Positions 48,768 to 50,828 of a DNA stretch of 50,828 bases are shown piece after piece. Each line of letters opens with the position of its first letter. Within the stretch, counting starts at the first letter, position 1. Source of the DNA: Bacteroidota bacterium (GTDB lineage: Bacteria > Bacteroidota > Bacteroidia > Palsa-948); the NCBI GenBank assembly GCA_016213405.1, contig JACRAM010000055.1, forward strand, positions 1 through 50,828, in the 5' to 3' direction. Under the pieces are notes generated by a model, which was not told the origin of the DNA, made no database searches, and was given only the letters and a program-made list of their open reading frames with translations. Both the position numbers and the translations under genes were made by a program.

Positions 48768-50711
48768 TTATTTTGTTTTGATCATTTGCTTGCTGTCAAT
48801 AGTTTTTCCATCCACAACAATTGAATAAGAATAAATTCCGCTGGCGAGGTTTTGGGTGCTGGCTTCAATCTTGCCGAAACCTTTTTCTGTGATGGCAATT
48901 TTATTTACTTCGTTGCCATACATATCAAGAAAAGTTATGTAGGCGCTGCCTGACATATCTTCGGGAATGAAATAACGGATAACCGTGCTGGTTGAAAATG
49001 GATTGGGCTGCGCATCGTATAAAATAATTTTGTTCATGTTGGCAAGTTCTACCTGCAAAGTGGTTTCGGTTTTGCCTTGCCCATCGCTGCCGCTTTCATT
49101 AGTGCGCTGACCAGATTTTACTGCAAGCAAACTATCTACTGTATGAGAAAGTTCTTTAATAGAATTAATCATAACATAAATTAATCCATCATAACTATAA
49201 GTCAATGGACTAATTATGCTATGGATTTCTCCTGAAGAATCAGCTGGCAATGTTGCCACTACATCTGTGCCAAAATTTTGAGCTTCAGATTCTTTTACCA
49301 TAAGCTTCCCTGAACCTATGCAATAGGGAGCAACTTTTTTTACATCCTGTGCAATAATTCCTATGTTTGTTTTTTCTGTTGGTAAGTCACCAATTCCGTT
49401 GAATTTATATGTTATTGGATTTATTTGCTTTAACACATTGAGACCATCGTTGAATGGTGCAATATCTTTTTTCAATCGTTCATCAGAATATCCAGCCCAA
49501 CTGCCACTAGTAGGTTTTTCAGGAGAATCATTTGTTGTTCTTATTAAACCAGCAAAATATCCTGCATACTGTGCTGGAACACTTACTGGAGATGCGAATG
49601 ATCCATATATACTCGCTCCATTACCAGCAACAAGTTTTCCATAAACTCCATAATTATAACCAGTTGGTACATTACCAGCTATACCATATACACCTATAGA
49701 TACACCACCAGTTTGAGTAGATCCATTGGATGCATCGCCTTGCACTCCATAACCATTAGAAGTTCCGCTTGGAACAGTGCCTATTACTCCATAATTATTG
49801 CCAGAAGTTCCAGCAGGCATTTCAGCTTTAAGGGCTGCTCCTCCTGTAGTTAACGAATTATAAAAATATCCTTTAATTGTTGTTCCTCCAACTCCTCCAA
49901 CACTTAGCGGTGATAATATTGCCGAAGAACTGCTTGATAAATTAATTCCAACCTTAGTGTTATTATCGCCAAGAACCATATTGTTTGAGAATTTTACAAC
50001 AGCATCTGCACCAATTGCGGCAGCATTATTAATAGTTGTTGCACCTGTATTGTCAGCATTATATCCGAGAAATGTATTGTTATATCCAGTAGTGTTCGCA
50101 TATCCTGCATTGTGGCCTACAGCAGTATTTTTAATTCCAGTGCTGGAACTGGTGGGGTTGTTGGAGAAAAGTGCGTTGTTGCCTATCGCTGCGTTATAAG
50201 AATTCCACGCTGTTGTTCCATAATCCTGCTTTGCCAATGCCTGGTATCCAATTGCAACATTTTCCTGTGCATAAGTATTGAGCGAGCATGCTTCAAAGCC
50301 CATAGCAATATTATTGCCTGCGGTTTTATTTGTATAACCCGCATGGTAACCAAAAAAGCAATTGTTAGAAAAAGAATATGCTGCTAATGCGCCATCCCCA
50401 CCGGCTTCATACCCAGCAATGGTGTTATTGCTACCTGTTTGATTATTATAACCCACTCTAACTCCAAGAAATGAATTATACTGGCCACTTGTGTTACTTG
50501 GCCCAGCCGAATATCCGATGAATATATTATTGGAACCAGAATTAATATATCCTGCGCCTTCACCAATAAAAATACCATAATTGCCGTTATTATTTTGCCC
50601 AGCTGCCTGTCCAATAAAAGTGTTGCCCGCTCCTGTATTTGAACCACCTGCAAGTTTACCTACATGGAGATTAATATTGGTAAAATCAAATTGTAAAGAA
50701 CCCTGCGCCAA
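48768..50711 (-). CDS. YadA-head-like / peptidase S74 chaperone / T9SS protein, apparently 5'-truncated
   Basis: 647 codons from a TTG at 50711; the frame is closed by a TAA ~12 nt further upstream, and no ATG or signal peptide is present. The N-terminal ~270 residues are left-handed beta-roll repeats (NTFIGQAAGQNN, NIFIGYSAG, NTAVGHNAGYANT), like trimeric adhesin heads. The centre has GYG-rich repeats (NYGVIGTVPSGTSNGYGVQG). Residues ~405-540 hold an S74 intramolecular chaperone with the catalytic Ser and Lys in GYSDERLKKDIAPF and GIIAQDVKKVAPY. The end is a T9SS sorting domain (DAQPNPFSTSTVIRYF, MYGNEVNKIAI, LASGIYSYSIVV). Since a hairpin and the end of another gene directly precede it, the native 5' end was probably removed by an insertion. 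Confidence 0.8.
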   Translation of the reverse strand: MAQGSLQFDFTNINLHVGKLAGGSNTGAGNTFIGQAAGQNNNGNYGIFIGEGAGYINSGSNNIFIGYSAGPSNTSGQYNSFLGVRVGYNNQTGSNNTIAGYEAGGDGALAAYSFSNNCFFGYHAGYTNKTAGNNIAMGFEACSLNTYAQENVAIGYQALAKQDYGTTAWNSYNAAIGNNALFSNNPTSSSTGIKNTAVGHNAGYANTTGYNNTFLGYNADNTGATTINNAAAIGADAVVKFSNNMVLGDNNTKVGINLSSSSSAILSPLSVGGVGGTTIKGYFYNSLTTGGAALKAEMPAGTSGNNYGVIGTVPSGTSNGYGVQGDASNGSTQTGGVSIGVYGIAGNVPTGYNYGVYGKLVAGNGASIYGSFASPVSVPAQYAGYFAGLIRTTNDSPEKPTSGSWAGYSDERLKKDIAPFNDGLNVLKQINPITYKFNGIGDLPTEKTNIGIIAQDVKKVAPYCIGSGKLMVKESEAQNFGTDVVATLPADSSGEIHSIISPLTYSYDGLIYVMINSIKELSHTVDSLLAVKSGQRTNESGSDGQGKTETTLQVELANMNKIILYDAQPNPFSTSTVIRYFIPEDMSGSAYITFLDMYGNEVNKIAITEKGFGKIEASTQNLASGIYSYSIVVDGKTIDSKQMIKTK

Positions 50712-50721
50712 GAGCGCAGGG
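50701..50721. terminator. Perfect 8-bp hairpin CCCTGCGC / GCGCAGGG
   Basis: CCCTGCGC-CAAGA-GCGCAGGG overlaps the putative start of the S74 gene. On the minus strand it follows the stop of the edge gene by ~17 nt and is followed by TTCTTT; on plus a T-rich stretch (TTATTATTTTATTTTTC) follows. It may be the terminator of the edge gene or a subterminal hairpin of a mobile element. Confidence 0.6.
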
Positions 50722-50738
50722 CGTTATTATTTTATTTT

Positions 50739-50828
50739 TCACAATTCAAAAAGTTTCAACTGCTTGACATCATTATGACGACCTTGATTACGAATATAAT
50801 TCTCAATCGTCTTTTTACTTCCTCGACC
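50739..50828 (-). CDS. C-terminal 29 residues of an unidentified protein (runs off the right edge)
   Basis: From the edge the frame reads RGSKKTIENYIRNQGRHNDV and ends KQLKLFEL before TGA at 50739-50741. The ending Y-I-x-N-Q-G ... Q-L-x-L-F recalls the C-termini of some Bacteroidota Y1 (IS200/REP-type) transposases, but 29 residues are too few to be sure. If correct, the adjacent hairpin at 50701-50721 would be its right-end structure and would explain the missing start of the S74 gene. Confidence 0.4.
   Translation of the reverse strand, partial: GRGSKKTIENYIRNQGRHNDVKQLKLFEL

Noticed and set aside
1-50828. tRNA, rRNA, restriction or phage-defence genes
   Set aside because: I looked for clover-leaf tRNA ends, rRNA-like conserved stretches and known defence domains and recognised none.

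Overview
The window looks like a chromosomal segment of a Bacteroidota bacterium, probably environmental or metagenome-derived. Supporting signs are several secreted proteins with type IX secretion (T9SS) C-terminal sorting domains, a PorQ homologue, two PorE-like proteins, a TamL-like BamA homologue, SprB/PKD/Ig-like repeat proteins, TAnnTTTG-type -7 promoter elements and little use of Shine-Dalgarno sequences. No rRNA, tRNA or CRISPR array was recognised.

Layout. 1-3.7 kb (minus strand): the start of a large secreted protein, mazG, a 61-aa conserved-looking protein, an ECF sigma factor and an Omp28-like thioredoxin-fold T9SS cargo. 3.8-7.8 kb: uvrA followed by a membrane acyltransferase. 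7.9-14.1 kb (minus): a DUF3108 protein, a MITE-like element and a 1695-aa BNR/PKD/Ig surface protein. 14.6-19.3 kb: a PQQ-type propeller protein, an unknown 240-aa protein and a SprB/PKD T9SS cargo. 19.4-23.9 kb: three tandem TPR-TM-coiled-coil genes, convergent with a siaC-lpdA pair. 25.9-32.7 kb: an M61 peptidase, a small membrane protein, an unknown protein, a GNAT acetyltransferase, a heptaheme cytochrome-TPR lipoprotein and mltG. 32.8-42.2 kb: two TPR/PD40/CRD/OmpA (PorE-like) paralogues around a kelch T9SS cargo, then ispH. 42.3-47.4 kb: porQ-cmk and a SpoU methyltransferase on minus, tamL on plus. 47.4-50.8 kb: a 21-bp tandem array, an unknown Ig-tailed protein, a YadA-head-like/S74/T9SS protein that seems to lack its 5' end, and the tail of another gene.

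How the genes fit together. T9SS machinery (porQ, PorE-like proteins) sits with at least five likely T9SS cargoes. The TPR trio carries the linker that in Bacteroidota normally joins a coiled coil to a SpoIIE/PP2C phosphatase, but all three genes stop just before the phosphatase. Next to them lies a SiaC homologue, the regulatory phosphoprotein that SpoIIE phosphatases act on in other bacteria, so this may be one partner-switching module with detached parts.

The most unusual property is repeat invasion. At least eight families of short, mostly self-complementary repeats are scattered over the window. Many lie inside genes without breaking frame: four probable insertions in uvrA, and others in the M61 peptidase, cytochrome, GNAT enzyme, a T9SS sorting domain and a TPR gene. 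They also form or abut signal peptides and N-termini (TPR trio, porQ, a PorE-like protein, the 1695-aa protein). Separate from these are a 205-bp MITE-like element with 21-bp inverted ends and an 8-bp target duplication, and a ~185-195-bp composite repeat present in three copies whose arms keep pairing although their sequence differs.
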